A DNA stretch of 64,000 bases from CAZGIF01 sp964526045 (GCA_964526045.1 CAZGIF010000005.1:1-64000), one strand, 5' to 3'. Positions 35,137 to 48,226 are shown, counted from the stretch's first letter. Program-made: numbers and translations. The notes: generated by a model not told the origin, from the sequence alone.

Positions 35137-36708
35137 TTACTTTCTCATAGCAACTCTCTTCGCATGTCTTACATCTGGGTGAAATTGAGGAACATGTATT
35201 CAATGTTTACGGTAAAAATCTAACTCTTGTTTTTGAATACGAAACAACTTACCTGTTTGTGAACATTTGATTGCATATGACAAAATTTCATCTGACACAG
35301 TGTCTACATCTGTCGACATCGTGGATGCATCTATTACACGATCTGATACTGGTTGTGGTGATTCATATCCCGACCAATTATATTTTCAACTTTGGATCAA
35401 TGTGTCAGTTTGTTCTAGCGGATAGTACTCTTGTGCTATTGTCTCGTTATATCCAAACGGGCTTAATGATGGATGAAAAAACTCTCACCACTCTCAGGTC
35501 TCCATCATGTGTCAGATAATTTTTTTTGCCAGTACCTCATATTCTTCCTTTGTATATTGTTTATTGAAAATACAGTATTCAGTATTGCGAAGTCAGACAC
35601 ATCAAAAAAGATCATGTGAGCTAGCACAATGCATACTATAAAAGCAATTACGAGCTCACGTATCTACATTTGCACAAAAAGCAAGTGAGTGAACATTGTC
35701 TCAAACAGCGACAGATTCATAACATAGTTCGCTATTTTGTCATCGAGAATACACATCATAACATGAACGAGAATCAACCAACCGAGTACAATACTTAGAA
35801 TCTTGTATATTACCAACATCAAAACAGTTATGCGCATTTTTGGAAGAACGTATGTGCGCACCAGAGACATTTTCACTTTGTTCAATTGTCGACCCTTGAA
35901 GTCTCATCTCCCACTTTTGTTGATAGAGTTTCTTTTCTTTTAGAAGAGCTGGCAAACGATTTTTGTAGTCTTGCTCAGAATATTGTACATTCGTTATACA
36001 AAAACTTGCATTCTCAAGTCAAAAACAATCAAAACAATTTGTACAATTGATACAGTTCGTCAAAAAGTAACTTTGTGATGAAGATTTGGTGTTTGAAGCA
36101 AAAGAAACATTATATAACTTTTGGCAATCTACTCACATATACACATACTCCGAGTCAAAAACCATATAACAATCTACACACGTTTTAGACGTCAATAAGT
36201 AATGACTATACATACTATTCTCGTTACTACTTGAAGCAAATGTTAAATAACAGTCTTTTTGATAGTTTGCACAGTTACAATACGCACTATTGTCGGCAAA
36301 AAAGTTATAGAGACTAGGTTTTGGGACTGAACCAAAAAGATGTGCAAAGTTTTGATGAAATGTTTTTGAAAAATCGAAATCCTGACCATAATCAAGTGCA
36401 GATCGTTGATCTGATCGTCGTATACTTTGGTCAAATACCTTGAAGTTTTTGTCAGGTGAATACATTGAGATTATTTGTTTTCAACTTGCATCACACATAC
36501 GGCGATATAAATTTCTTTCGTTACGAAATGCCATTCTTCTTCTTTGGCGCTCTTCTGGAGAGAGTGTTGGATGTGGTACAGCAAAAGTCTCTCATCAAAG
36601 CTTAGGCGAGACTTTTTTATAAAACTCTAGATCATCTTGTGATATCTCAAATTTTTTTCATGTTACTGAGCATACTTGATTTTTACTTTGTGTTGATGTT
36701 TGTTCCAT
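35137..36708 (-). CDS. Cys-rich zinc-finger-like protein, paralogue 2 (523 aa)
   Basis: ATG 36708 to TAA 35137. The same N-terminal (CSVTGKKFEISQDDLEFYKK) and C-terminal (CSQTGKLFRIQKQELDFYRK) modules as paralogue 1, nearly identical at DNA level, but a different Cys/Ser/Tyr-rich core (CVDCYMVF, CINCTNCFDCF). That points to tandem duplication with core replacement or ends kept alike by gene conversion. It carries a 10-residue N-terminal extension. Confidence 0.78.
35231..35520. repeat. Near-identical repeat, copy 2 (paralogue 3' end)
   Basis: Partner of 33721-34010. Confidence 0.85.
36360..36660. repeat. Near-identical repeat, copy 2 (paralogue 5' end)
   Basis: Partner of 34790-35090. Confidence 0.85.
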
Positions 36709-36828
36709 AGTAGATATGAATGTAAATAAAATTTTACTTATAATACAATATATAAGTAGTATTTCTAGTAAAAATAAATACAATCTGTAAAAAAAAAATT
36801 ACAACACAACTTTACTTTTGTCAAAAAA

Positions 36829-37602
36829 ATGGAAGATATATATCAGTACTTTTGAAAACTAGGGATTAATAAGAAAGAAAGTGACATTTGCCTAACTGTA
36901 TGGAAACTATGAGCACAACCAGCAAGCACAATAGCTCGTGTAAGTGGACACGAAAGAGTCTATACATACACAGTACTCAAAAAAATAACAAAAATGTGAA
37001 TCATATCTACAACACGTAAAAAAGGAGTAAACCATTTTTGGATACCAAGTTTGGAGAATATACGCGTGTATATAGAACAAAAACAAAAAAAACGAGAAAC
37101 AATCCATGAGACTTTTGACGTATTCAAATCCCAAGTAACAAGCCTGTCACAACAACATTCAATAACTCCTCCAAAAATCAACATTTTTGAAGAAGCTGCA
37201 TGAATAAGAGCTCTGTGTGAAACTATGCTACAAACAATTCAACAAAAAAAATTGCTAACAATCAAGCTCTTCGCAACTCATACATTTCAAGATCAACTCT
37301 TGAGTAAAAACACAAGTTGAGAGTATTTGGCAGGATTCTTGACAGAACTGCAAAAACAAAAAGTCAGTATAAAAAGCTACATAGCGGAATGATGAATGAC
37401 AATGGAACAACTCAAAATAATTGAACACATGACTGACATTATTGATCTACCGGCATGAAATAACGCAGTTAATCTTTTTGTTGTGGGAACATCAGTATTT
37501 TTAATTATTTACAAAGACATACCAGTAGGCATTCAGTTTGAAAGTCCAGAATATGCTCGGGCAATGCACTTTTTATTAGAAGAACTAGAAAAAACAAAAT
37601 AA
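36829..37602 (+). CDS. TrmB-like transcriptional regulator
   Basis: 257 aa. The N-terminal winged helix matches the TrmB pattern: YFGKLGINKKESDICLTVW, then ASTIARVSGHERVYTYTVL and GIISTTRKKGV. The C-terminal half resembles the effector domain (LLTIKLFATHTF, VVGTSVFLIIYKDIPVGI). TrmB regulators often respond to sugars. The neighbour is an antiporter and a SemiSWEET-like gene is near, but the target is unknown. Confidence 0.85.
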
Positions 37603-37725
37603 TAACAAAAAATATAATTATAGTATTGTCTAGATAAAACGAACAAAAAAAGCATAATAAATATACAAAATACAAGCAATTGTATAATATAATACTACTA
37701 TATTTTATACTATAAATTTTGTACT

Positions 37726-39444
37726 GTGATAGAAACATTTGCACAATACCTTTCAGCCCACCCAGTTGCGGAAATCGCATTTGTCGTTGTATTTTTGCTA
37801 ATAGTTTGATATATCATGCAATTACTTCGTCAACCAAGCATTGTATGATATATTGTATGATGAATACTCTTATCTCCTCAATTGCATGGCATTGTGAGCA
37901 ATCAAGACTGAATTGAACTTTTTGCTCAGATTGGTATTTCTTTATTATTATTTTTGGTGTGATTAGGTCTCAGTCCTAAAATCATCAAGGAAGTATGAAA
38001 AGTATCTATTCTCACATGATGAGGTCAGGTTATTTTTACTTTTGTTATATGAAGTGTCTTAGCATATTTTTTATGAAACGACATTATAACATCTGTTTTT
38101 ATAGCAATTGGCTTATGTTTTAGTAGTACGATTGTTATTGTAAAACTCATTTCAGATAGGTGAGACAATAATACACTCTACGGAAAAATATCATTGTGAG
38201 TACTTATCGTACAGGATTTTATTGCAATGTGAATTTTGATAGCATTTGCCCTCATCCACTCATTTTGAGATTGATGATCCTATCAAGATATAGCATACAC
38301 TTTTGGGTGAATCATATTAGCAATATTCGCTGTACGATGCATCCACACATTTCTCCTCAAAAAAATCGTACACACATTCTCACAATCACAAGAATATCTT
38401 TTGTTGTTTTCTGTATGACGAGCTTTGCTATTGGCAGCTTTCTTTGAATACGTTTGACTTACGATGGAAGCATGAGCTCTTATTGCATGAATAACACTTG
38501 CAGAATCATCCAAGAAGTATCTTATTATAAGTAAGATAACACCATTGAGAGATTTTTTTATCGCTTTGTTTTTTGTATATATTTGAGGAAAACTTATATT
38601 TACAAATATGTGATGAATACGAGATGACGTCATCGTATTATCTCTTTTTGTTTTGATTGGTAATCCACTCATTGTTTATATAATTACCAAGTGGTTGTGA
38701 TATGATCGAAAAACAAGTACTATGACAGGACTTACTGTAGCTCAAATTAGTGAATTCTCTTTTATTGTTTTGTGAATGTGATTATCTTTATGATTTATAA
38801 AAAGCGACACACTATTGACAACAATTACATTCATTTGACTAATTACGATGACATGATCATCGTATCTCTTTTGTTTTGCCGACAAAATACTAGTATACAT
38901 TAAAAAATACTTACACATCAAACACGAACTACACCATGAACAAACAACTGTCTGACAAACAAAAGCAGACATAATAATAATTTGATACTGACCACACGGA
39001 CAAAAACTTTGTCATCATCTCAATACGAACTTCAAATTATTAGTATTAGAACGCGACCCTCAAATCATAGAACAACAAAAAGATACACCAACAAATGTCA
39101 CATTATTGCACGCAGATGCGGATACTGAGACAATACGAGAAGAATTAGCACAATATAATACTGAAATCATCATCATTACTTCCTCACTCTTGGAAACAAA
39201 TATAGCATGTTTTCATCACAACAAAAAACATCCTAGGTACATTATATGACATGCAAAAAATGATACTGACGCAAAAGTACTGTACGAAGAATGATTGGAT
39301 GTTGTTTATATTTCGCACGAATGAGCCGTGTCACATACTGTAGACATAATCCAAAGTTGAACACAAAAAAACTTTATAGAGAATTTCAAAAACTCACATA
39401 GAGAAATTATTGATTCTTATCTACAAAAGAAAAAAACTACATAA
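37726..39444 (+). CDS. Kef-type cation/proton antiporter
   Basis: 572 aa from GTG 37726 (no upstream ATG before an in-frame stop). Residues 10-395 are a 12-13-helix CPA2 antiporter domain with GYIVGGILLSP and LLLFLVGLGLSPK. From about residue 415 a TrkA-N Rossmann domain follows (IIIIGYGPHGQKL, then VLERD), which would gate transport by nucleotide binding. No TrkA-C domain. Probably moves K+ or Na+ against H+ at the cytoplasmic membrane. Confidence 0.9.
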
Positions 39445-39697
39445 TAGCAGTAATTGCAGTAATTAATCACAAAATAACTCAAGGTGCATTACAGGCTATA
39501 ATAGGTCGATCAATTTTTTCTTTCAAAAAACCATAAAAAATTCGTGCAGTACAGTTTATAACTGTCATCACAGGCAAAATAACTGATCATGTTTGTCAGT
39601 CCAAATTGAGCATAATTTGATCAATATATGATCAGTACATCAAAATCGCCATTATTGATGCAAACCATCAAATTTTGTCTACGTGTTGTTGTTTCAT
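39437..39697 (-). CDS. SemiSWEET-like (MtN3) transporter, 86 aa
   Basis: ATG 39697 to TAG 39437, overlapping the convergent antiporter end by 8 nt. Three transmembrane helices with the order and motifs of bacterial SemiSWEETs: KIGWFASIMAILMYGSYIDQ, then ILPVMTVINC and IIACNAPGVILGLITAI. The usual PQ of helix 1 is DQ here. SemiSWEETs form dimers that move sugars down a gradient. Recognised by pattern only. Confidence 0.8.
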
Positions 39698-39766
39698 ATG
39701 TATTTTACACAATAAATATATGTACATATAGATAATAGCTAGAACATAGCAAGATTTTTTAATAAG

Positions 39767-40708
39767 TTAAAATAGTAATACCTTATGTTTAATTGCTTCT
39801 TTATATAAATACCGTCTTTGTAAAAAGAAAAAGATAGGTCGCTTCAAAAAAAACAAAATCAATACTCTTTTGCTTTCCTGTTTACTATGAACTAGTAGAA
39901 ATCTAACAAACATAAGTGGCACAATAATAAACCACAATAACATAACAATATATCCACGATAATCAAAAAGTATACCTGACTGGATTGGAGGTCAGAACTT
40001 CAAATAAAAGTCAGGATAATTTTTTTTGAGAAGAGGTCGAACTGATGCATTTTTGGCAGAAGATACAAGAGAAGAGCTTGTTCGATAGTCTTGTTGATGA
40101 TAAACCCAAGCCTCTTTCAAAGAAACATAGTCAAATCAAAACGAGCAAGCACGAAGTGCCATCTCAGTATCTTCGTTGTGATACACATCATACGTCTTAT
40201 CGAACATTCAACACGAATCAAACACATCTCTATGATATAATATATTTGCTGTCATAGGCCACTGTGCTCATGTATTTTGAACTATACGTTCTGGAAAGTA
40301 TCAGACATAATCTTCTGACACATAATTCAAGGCTCAAATTGCAAATCATAAACGAGGTTTTTCTTTTTGTGCGATTTTGAATCAAGTAATCATACTAGAA
40401 AGTCGTATTTTTGTTGCACAACAATCATCATCTATAAAAGCCAACAAGTCATATGAAGCATGGCGTATTCATATATTTCTTGCTTCACTGGGTCAAGAGT
40501 TTTTATCATGTACAACACAAGATATAGACACACTAGCTTTTTGTCTATATCTGTCTATTATATCAAGTAGTGAATTAACTGATCAATCATCTACAACAAT
40601 TATTTCATACGTATTATAATCTTGCAGAATGAGAGAATTTAGACACTTTTCTAAAAAAATCAGTCTATTGTACGTACAAACTATAACTGAACATCATACA
40701 GTCTTCAT
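39767..40708 (-). CDS. Family 2 glycosyltransferase
   Basis: 313 aa. GT-A fold signature: VIVCTYNR, then YEIIVVDDGSV and a DXD-like AFIDDDC near residue 97, with HNEDTEMALR as acceptor-side acidic motif. A C-terminal hydrophobic helix (GYIVMLLWFIIVPLMFV) anchors it at the membrane. Likely builds surface polysaccharide; donor and acceptor unknown. It starts 25 nt after the Fur-family gene. Confidence 0.92.
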
Positions 40709-40733
40709 CTTATCGAACATTACAAAAAAGCAT

Positions 40734-41147
40734 TTATTTTTGTGAACAATCTCAACACTTTCAAACTATTTCTAAACACTTGTGATCTGGGTGAATTCCT
40801 AACAAAGAGAAATCCTCTTTTTGCTTTGATGTTACAACTTTTTCTTGCACATCATTGCATCAATTACATACCAAAAAATAATGATTATGATCATGCGTTC
40901 ATCCATCACAAGTTATATATCAGCGTAAGCTTGTAATTTTTTTGACGAGATGCAAATCTTCCAATATTTGCAAAAATCTATACACAGTCACATCATCCAG
41001 TTTTTTATCAGGTGACATTTTGACAATGTCATGAAAAGAAACGACTCAAGATGTCTTATCTAAAATATCTAGAATTGCTAAACGAGAAGGAGTACACTTA
41101 AATTTATTTTTTTTTAATATACTCTGAGCTTTGTGGCTGTAAGACAT
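40734..41147 (-). CDS. Fur-family metalloregulator
   Basis: 137 aa. Winged helix with CTPSRLAILDIL and DVTVYRFLQILEDLHLV (the Fur TVYR motif), a HDHNHYF metal site, and two CxxC pairs (VCNGC, KCGDC) for structural zinc. Metal specificity (Fe, Zn or peroxide sensing) cannot be read by eye. It sits between a GT2 gene and an ABC exporter gene on the same strand. Confidence 0.92.
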
Positions 41148-41201
41148 AGCAAAAAGACATATAAATATCAATATAGTAGCAATAAGGAACTAACTCGCAA
41201 G

Positions 41202-42944
41202 TTAAAATTTAGTTTGCATATCTAGCATACGCTTATACTCTCAATTTTTTGCAATCAATTCTTGATGTGTTCACTCCTCTACTATTTTTCAAGATTGAAT
41301 AAATAATATTTTGGATGCTTCTTTTACTGTTTGTAACCTATGAGCAACCACTACAACTGTTTTTCATACAAAAAGATTGTGCATTGCTTCACTAACGTAT
41401 TCTTCATTGATACTATCTAATGCAGATGTTGGTTCGTCCAAAAAGATAAGAGATGGATTTTTGAACATAATTTTGGCAATGGCTAATCTTTGTTTTTGTC
41501 ATCACGACAACCTCACTCATCTCTCTCAAATTTCAGTATCTAATCAGTCAGCAAACGAAAAGATAAACTCACATCTAGCAAGTTTGATAATAGTATCAAT
41601 TTCTTTTTGAGTTGGTATGTGAGAAAGTGCATACGTCAGATTTTCTAAAACAGTTCAATCAAAAATAGAAGGATCTTGTTTCAAATACCCGATTTTGTTA
41701 TAATAGGATGTTTTTTTGAGAGTAGACATATCTTGTCAGTCTATAAGTATTTTTCACGAATCTGGTTCTAGATAACAAGCCAACAACTTGAGTAATGTTG
41801 ATTTTCATCATCAAGAATCTCACACCAAAGCCAGCTTTTTACCTCACTGTATTGTTAGATTCAGATTTGTAAAAACAGGTGATACTTCGTCATATCCAAA
41901 AGAAATATTTTGTAAAACAAAAGATCATGTCTTATAGACATAGTCTAGTCATGTGTCTACATGCTTCATTTCAGGAATTTCATCAAATGTATCTCGTAAT
42001 TTTATTATTTCAACGTTGTTTTTGAGAAAAACAACATAGTAACTTATAAGTTGGGAAAAAGATTTATCAAGAAAATAAACGATTCAAATTAAACTAGCAA
42101 ACTCTCATACATTTAGCACTTGATCAAAAAGTCCAAATCAAAAAAGCAAAATAATCAACAGTGTAAAAACATCAACAAAAAGTCTCACTCATATATCAAC
42201 CCAAACAGTATAATTCATTTGTTTGATATTGATTTGCAAATTCGTATCGAGACTTGTTGTTAGTTTTGAGATTTCATACGAAGCCCTATTTGCACTCAAT
42301 ACTTCAAACTTACTCATCAAGATTTTGACAAAGTTTCTCATAATTCAAACATTAAGTTCATTTCTAACTTTTCTCAGAACATTAGCCTTTTTTTGTTGGT
42401 AATAAATCAAATATCAAAGAACAACCAATAAAAAAACAACTATCAGTCAATAACTAACTTGCAACATAAAAATAAAAACAATAGAAACGAGTATTTGTAC
42501 AAAACTTGGTATAACATCCAAAACAAAACTTGCAATCTGACTGATATGTGTATGAAATCAACTATTGAGAATAGACACTAGCCTTCAGGTTCACATTTTT
42601 TCAGTTTGTGTTGCATCGAGATACAAAAATTTTGTCATATATTTTTTGTAAAAATATTGTCTCCAGTAGGGTCGAAATTTGACATGTGTTCGATTTCTTG
42701 TCACAACAATAACGCATTGATACAAAACACTAAGACCCACAAAAGCCAAAGTATACTCCAACAAATATTCATTCGACTGAGAAGAAATACTATTTGTAAT
42801 ATTTTTGATCAAAAACAAAATAACACTCCAAATAAGTCAGTTAAGAACAGCAGGCAAAATAGCTTTGACAGAGACTAATGGATCAAAAATCAGAGGCTCA
42901 AAATATCTTGTAAGAAGTTGACGTAAAGATCTATTTTTGGACAT
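41202..42944 (-). CDS. ABC half-transporter 1 (exporter type)
   Basis: 580 aa: a six-helix membrane domain (residues 20-320) and an ATPase domain with Walker A region VGDSGGGKSTLL, signature RLSGGQKQRLAIAK, Walker B LIFLDEPTSALDS and H-loop VVVVAHRLQTV. Several of these glycines are TGA. Type I exporters work as dimers; the substrate is unknown. One of four such genes in the window; starts at ATG 42944. Confidence 0.93.
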
Positions 42945-43133
42945 AAAAATAGCAAATATAAAGAAACGTTAGTATAAAAAGTTAATGTTGTAATAAAAGA
43001 GAAACACACTCAATATGACATCCAAATCAAATTGGTTTTTTTTGCAAATTAAGAAATTTGGAATATAAATACAAAGTAACTATAAATTACATAAATATTG
43101 TAATAATAAAGTTTTAGATAAAAAATATAAATT

Positions 43134-43727
43134 ATGAGCAACTCTCCGTGATGAACCCCAGAAACAAATACAAAAGAAATGATAAAAATAGGAATAGACA
43201 CATTAATACAAAACATAGAATCCACATATACTATAGATACAGAAAGAATAACAGAAGAACAAGCAATATATCTATCAGAACAAATGAAAAAAAGTCCAAC
43301 TGTTGTTTTTAGAACACCAGAACGACTAATATCACATACAAAAGAAAATCAATGTATAAAAATTATAGACTGACAAAAATTAATATGATTTATTACAGTT
43401 GATGCTTATCCAGAGAAAATTAAGTGACAAGTAGTTTATGAAGGTATTTGACTATGGGTAGATGAAAAATATAGATGAAAAAATTTTTGAAAGTATCTAC
43501 TCGTGAAATCAATCGAGCTTATGGACGATAAAGCCATAGTTTCTCATACAAAAAATGACATAGTATGATATGTTACTGAACATTATTTTGGATACAAACA
43601 AGTAATGAAAGATGAGTTATGAGAGGACATTAAAACAGCATTAGAATACTGACGACCGAAATGAGAAGAATATAAAAGCTATGTCAACAAAACCCTTTTT
43701 TCGCTTATGAAAAATAAAGAAAACTAA
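43134..43727 (+). CDS. GNAT acetyltransferase
   Basis: 197 aa. Motif A: YEGIGLWVDEKYRGKNFGKY (Q/RxxGxG/A class), followed by a helix LLVKSIELMDD and an HYFGYKQV end. A normal soluble GNAT. Substrate unknown. A small ATG-proximal region before residue 20 is disordered-looking. Confidence 0.8.
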
Positions 43728-43910
43728 GAAAACTAAGAGAAATAAGAAAGATACTAAAATATACATTATGTATATTTTTTTATAAGTCTAAGCATTAAGA
43801 ATCTTTGAAAAAGAAATTTAAGACAATTTTGACTTTTGAAAATAAAAAAACTATACTATATACATAGTATAAAACGTAATAAAATTTTATTATTTAATAT
43901 AAAGAGCCAT

Positions 43911-44690
43911 ATGTCTGAAGGTAAAATAGATACAATACCCTATCATTGAGGAAACGAAGATATAATTAACATACTAAAAGTTATGCAAGTACAGGAGATA
44001 TATTATTGAAATAATATAGAGGTACGTGATAATTTATCAAGAATAAATGAAGAATCTTCAACAAATAATAGGAAAATAGCTGAGGGTATTAATCAGGATG
44101 AATGGAATGCGATAGAAATGTTCATAAACTCACGTAAAAAGAATAATTCATACTTATATATTGATAAAACGTTAGAACAACTAGCAAGAATGATGAAAGT
44201 AACAACAGAAGTGAAGAACATGGAACCATCAATAGATATTGCCGATTTCATACAAAAGTATCGTAATGATACAGGATTACAAAAAAAAATTGAAGCAAAA
44301 GTCTCAAAAATCATGCCATCAAATGATATAACAAAAAAACGACTAGAAAATGTAACGATCCAAGAAAACCAGATAAATGAAAAGCAGATGTCTGATAAAT
44401 TTATACATTCCTTAAGTTGCCTCTCTGCAAAACCAATTGATGTTGTAAAGAGTTTTGCATATGCCGTCAGTGATAAAACTAACGAAACTAACCCCATAGA
44501 TAAGTTAAGTCTTAATATAACAGAATGAATGAGTTTAGGTCAAATTTCTTCTCTATTTACAGAGATGGCGAAAATGAACAAGATTCTACCTAAATGTAAT
44601 TTTCTTGTAGAAAAGCTATATGAATATGTGGAAGAATGATGACGTAAAAATACAATTTCAAATACAGAATCTCGTATAAGCAATCTTTAG
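43911..44690 (+). CDS. Hypothetical helical protein (259 aa)
   Basis: ATG 43911 to TAG 44688. Rich in Asn, Lys, Glu and Met, probably helical throughout, with no membrane segment or motif recognised. Stands alone between AT-rich spacers. Confidence 0.65.
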
Positions 44691-44811
44691 TATAAAATAC
44701 TTTAATACATATATATTTCAAAAGACGACTATTGAAACAATTGAGCAAAAGAATTTTCATTTATAAGGAGAAAATAGAACTCATACATTTTCTTTCTATA
44801 GGAAGAAGAAC

Positions 44812-45447
44812 CTAGTCTGCCTTTTTCGCAATAATGACCGTATGAACTTCATCAGGTCAGACTGATTTTTGATAAGGTATATTATACGTCTTTAGTATCT
44901 CGAACTTGCTATCAGTCAGATACTTTTTTATAACTTTTGATGTATGAAAATAAAAATAGAGTCTATGTCAACTGCTACTTGTTTTGTATCCAGACAGATG
45001 GGAATCTCATTCGACAAAACTAATATACAAAAAACCTCAAGAATCTAACAATCAATAACAATCATCTATAAGTACACGACAATCAGTCAAAGAAAGATAC
45101 GGCATACAAAAACCACAAAAAATTCCATCGAAACTTTTGTGAAGTGTGGCAATATTTCTAGTATCCATAAGTACAAACTCAGCGGTTGGGTTGTTTTTGT
45201 GAGCTAGATCTATCATATTCGGTGCTATATCAGTACCCATCACATTGTATGAAGGGTTTTTGGAAAGAAGATAGGCAGTAATATTTCATGGTCCACAACC
45301 AACATCCAAAATACTTGGTTGGCTTTTTTTGATAATGTTGCAAGCAAAGTCGTATGTATGATTATACAAATCTAGATCCATAAATGTCTCTTGATAGAGT
45401 CATGCTATCTTGTTTCGCGTATGATGTGTCTCACTATATATATCCAT
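44812..45447 (-). CDS. SAM-dependent methyltransferase
   Basis: 211 aa from ATG 45447 (ATG 45480 is in frame upstream). Class I fold: ILDVGCGPGNIT (SAM loop), MGTDIAPNMIDLA and FVLMDTRNI, then FDGIFCGFCMPYLS. Substrate unknown. Lies downstream of an ABC exporter and a C39-like protease. Confidence 0.88.
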
Positions 45448-45532
45448 CGACAAATTCTCTAATAAAATACAACGTAACATACTTTTTCTAAATTTATTTC
45501 TGACAGCTTGCAAGGAGTGGATAGTGGTGATT

Positions 45533-47395
45533 TTATTCACCAATTCTTCCATGTTGCAGATCTACAAGTCATGCGTATGTTCATTTGCGTGCGACAAGGT
45601 CTGTGTGTGTTCCTTGTTCGACTATACTTCCTTTGTCCATAACGATAATACGATCTGCATGCATGACTGTTTGGAGACGATGAGCGATGACGATGACGGT
45701 TTTCCCAGCAAATAAGCGATCAAAACTCTTTGTAATGCGATGTTCTGATTCACTATCAAGTGCGGCACTTGGTTCATCAAGGATTATAAGCTGAGGATTG
45801 CGAAGAAAGAGACGAGCAATAGCCAAACGTTGTTTTTCTCAACCAGAAAGCCTTACTCATTTTTCTCCGAGTGGTTCATCAAGAAGTAAGGAAAATGATT
45901 TGACACGATCATCAATACATGCTGATTCAAGAGCTTTCCAGAGTTTTTTATCAGTGATTTCTTTTTTTTCTTTTTCATCTGTCTCTCATGGTTGGGATTC
46001 TTCTTGTACTCAATACATGAGGTTTTCTCTTACGGTTCCGTCAAAAATACCAGGATCTTGTGAAAGATACCCAATGTGCCTATACCAATCTGAGCGAATA
46101 AGGTCATGAAGGTTTTGTGTGCCGATCATAATTTTCCCTGTGTTGACATCATAGAGTCTGAGGAGAAGTTTGATCAGTGTTGTTTTCCCACTTCCTGAAC
46201 GTCCGACAAGTGCTGTCATTTTCCCTTGGGGGATAGTGAGTGAAAAATGAGAAAAGAGTGGATGTGTAAATCATAGGTGTGATGGTGTTGGCTGTGATAC
46301 AGATTTTTTGTCTTCCTCTTTATTCTCATTATCATCATCTTCTTCATTACTCTGATACTGTTTGTACCCAAAGGTAATATCATCAATAACAATATCGCCC
46401 AAAGGGATACGGACGTTTTGAACTCAGTCAGTCAAGATATTTTTTTTCTCTAGCATGCTATGCATTCTTTCAGAACGGACAATATTTTTGCGTCGATTGG
46501 ACATTTGTTGCATCAATGTGGAGATAGGTCGTCGCATCCGATCGATATACATAATGATCATTACCATTGTTCCTAGTGTGATATCAGCTTTCAAAACACT
46601 CGCACCCATAATAAAATACCCTAGTCCATTGAGGGAACGAAATCATAGTTCCATGAGAACAAAACCAACTTCATTGATCAAATCAGCTCTCCATGCAAGC
46701 GGTGGGTGTTCTGATCGAATTGTGGTTATCTTGTTCATTTCATGTGATTGTTGATTGTGTAGACGAATGGTATGTCGCTCCATGGCTATTTTGGTGCTTT
46801 GAGCACTTGCATCATCACTAATGGCTGAGAGACGATCTTGCATGCGTTTGATGCGTGGAAGGAGAAGGCGATGGGTGATGAGAACCACAAATCACAAAAT
46901 AACAAAAATAGCATTGATCCATGGCATTGTACGAAAAAAAACAACTGACAGGATGGTTGTTCTTACTCCGACAGAGAGGATTGCAATCAGGATATCAACG
47001 TACATTTGAACCTCTGCATCAATTCATTTTTCCATTTTTGATTGGATAATTCATGTTCATAATGTGGTGAGATACTGATAATCCTTGGTCAAAAGTGTAT
47101 CATAGTATGTTTGCATGAATTTACCACGAATAACAGACTGAATATAGTCCTTGGTAGTTCGACAAATACGATTTGCAAGAGCATCAAGTAATCCAATTCA
47201 TACGAGCATGAGAATTCGTTCTACAATCATTGATCGATTTGCTTGTGTGGTGAGTCAGTCAATAATATTGGACGTCAATGGTCCTATTTGGACAAAGAGC
47301 AATTCTGATCAAATTCAAGTCAGGAGAAAAAGAAGAAGTGCGAGGGGAACAAGACGAGAGCATGCTCGCCATCGAGAAATAAGCTTTTTAATCAT
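45533..47395 (-). CDS. ABC half-transporter 2 (exporter type)
   Basis: 620 aa. Membrane domain in residues 15-330, then an ATPase with Walker A GRSGSGKTT, signature RLSGGEKQR (E replaces Q), Walker B LIILDEPSAALDS and H-loop VIVIAHRLQTV. An acidic insert (about residues 350-390) lies between the two domains. More G+C-rich and more distant from the other three paralogues. A C39-like cysteine protease gene lies just upstream, so a peptide substrate is conceivable. Confidence 0.93.
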
Positions 47396-47458
47396 CTGTA
47401 TTATGTTTTTTATAAATAATATATGTGTTCTACTCCTAGAGCTTCCAGAATACTTTTT

Positions 47459-48226
47459 CTAAATTTTTTTCCCCACTTTGATTGCAGTAAAGGGAATAGC
47501 CTCTCTAGTAATTATTTCTTTAAAATCTGTATCTGACACCTTGCAAGGAGGGAAGAGGGAATCAAGCTTTAATCGATTATCACTATCTATTCTTGTATAA
47601 CTAACATAATGAAAGTCTGAAGCAACAATAATTCGATCGGATCTATCAACAGTATCCTCTACTTCATCTGTAGGTATGGCATTTTGTCATAGTCTATCTC
47701 ATTCAATTTCTAAATTAGTCAGTGATGCAACTTTTTTTATAAAATTAGACACTATTTCACCATCCAATGCATGATTATCGTTTCAAACATCTGTTCAATA
47801 TGGTCATCGTGAAGTTTGACGAAGACTAGCATCTTGGACTAACATGTCTCTCACTGCACGAGACGTCTTAGGAAAGTCTTCTGGATACAAAAAATCATAA
47901 TATACACTGAGCGCATGCAAAGCGTTTACTAGTGACAAAGGACCACAATTTGCAGGAGTTTTTTGATAAAAAAACTCAAAACTTTTTCAATCAACGGTAA
48001 CTGTATGTGAAGCACTCTCAGAATGATCTTGTTGGTTATTTGGTTGGTTATTTGGTTCTTTCTTTATTATTCTTATTTCAGGTCTAGGTTTTTCTATGAT
48101 AAGCAATTCTGCTTTTGTATTTATATTTTGGGCTTCTGTTTTTTTAGCTACTATTTTGATTTGAGCTTCTTCAGAATTTCAAGGTTCTTTCTTTACTATT
48201 CTTATTGAGTTAGGTCATTTTGTCAT
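47459..48226 (-). CDS. C39-like cysteine protease domain protein (255 aa)
   Basis: ATG 48226 to TAG 47459. Residues 1-75 are a low-complexity Lys/Glu/Asn region with a repeat (IRIVKKEP, IRIIKKEP). Then FYQKTPANCGPLSLVNAL gives the papain-like Q...C pair, and VASDFHYVSYTRID gives the His region of C39-like domains. No export signal. It sits 63 nt upstream of ABC exporter 2. In double-glycine peptide systems C39 peptidases trim exported peptides; here that link is inference. Confidence 0.7.
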
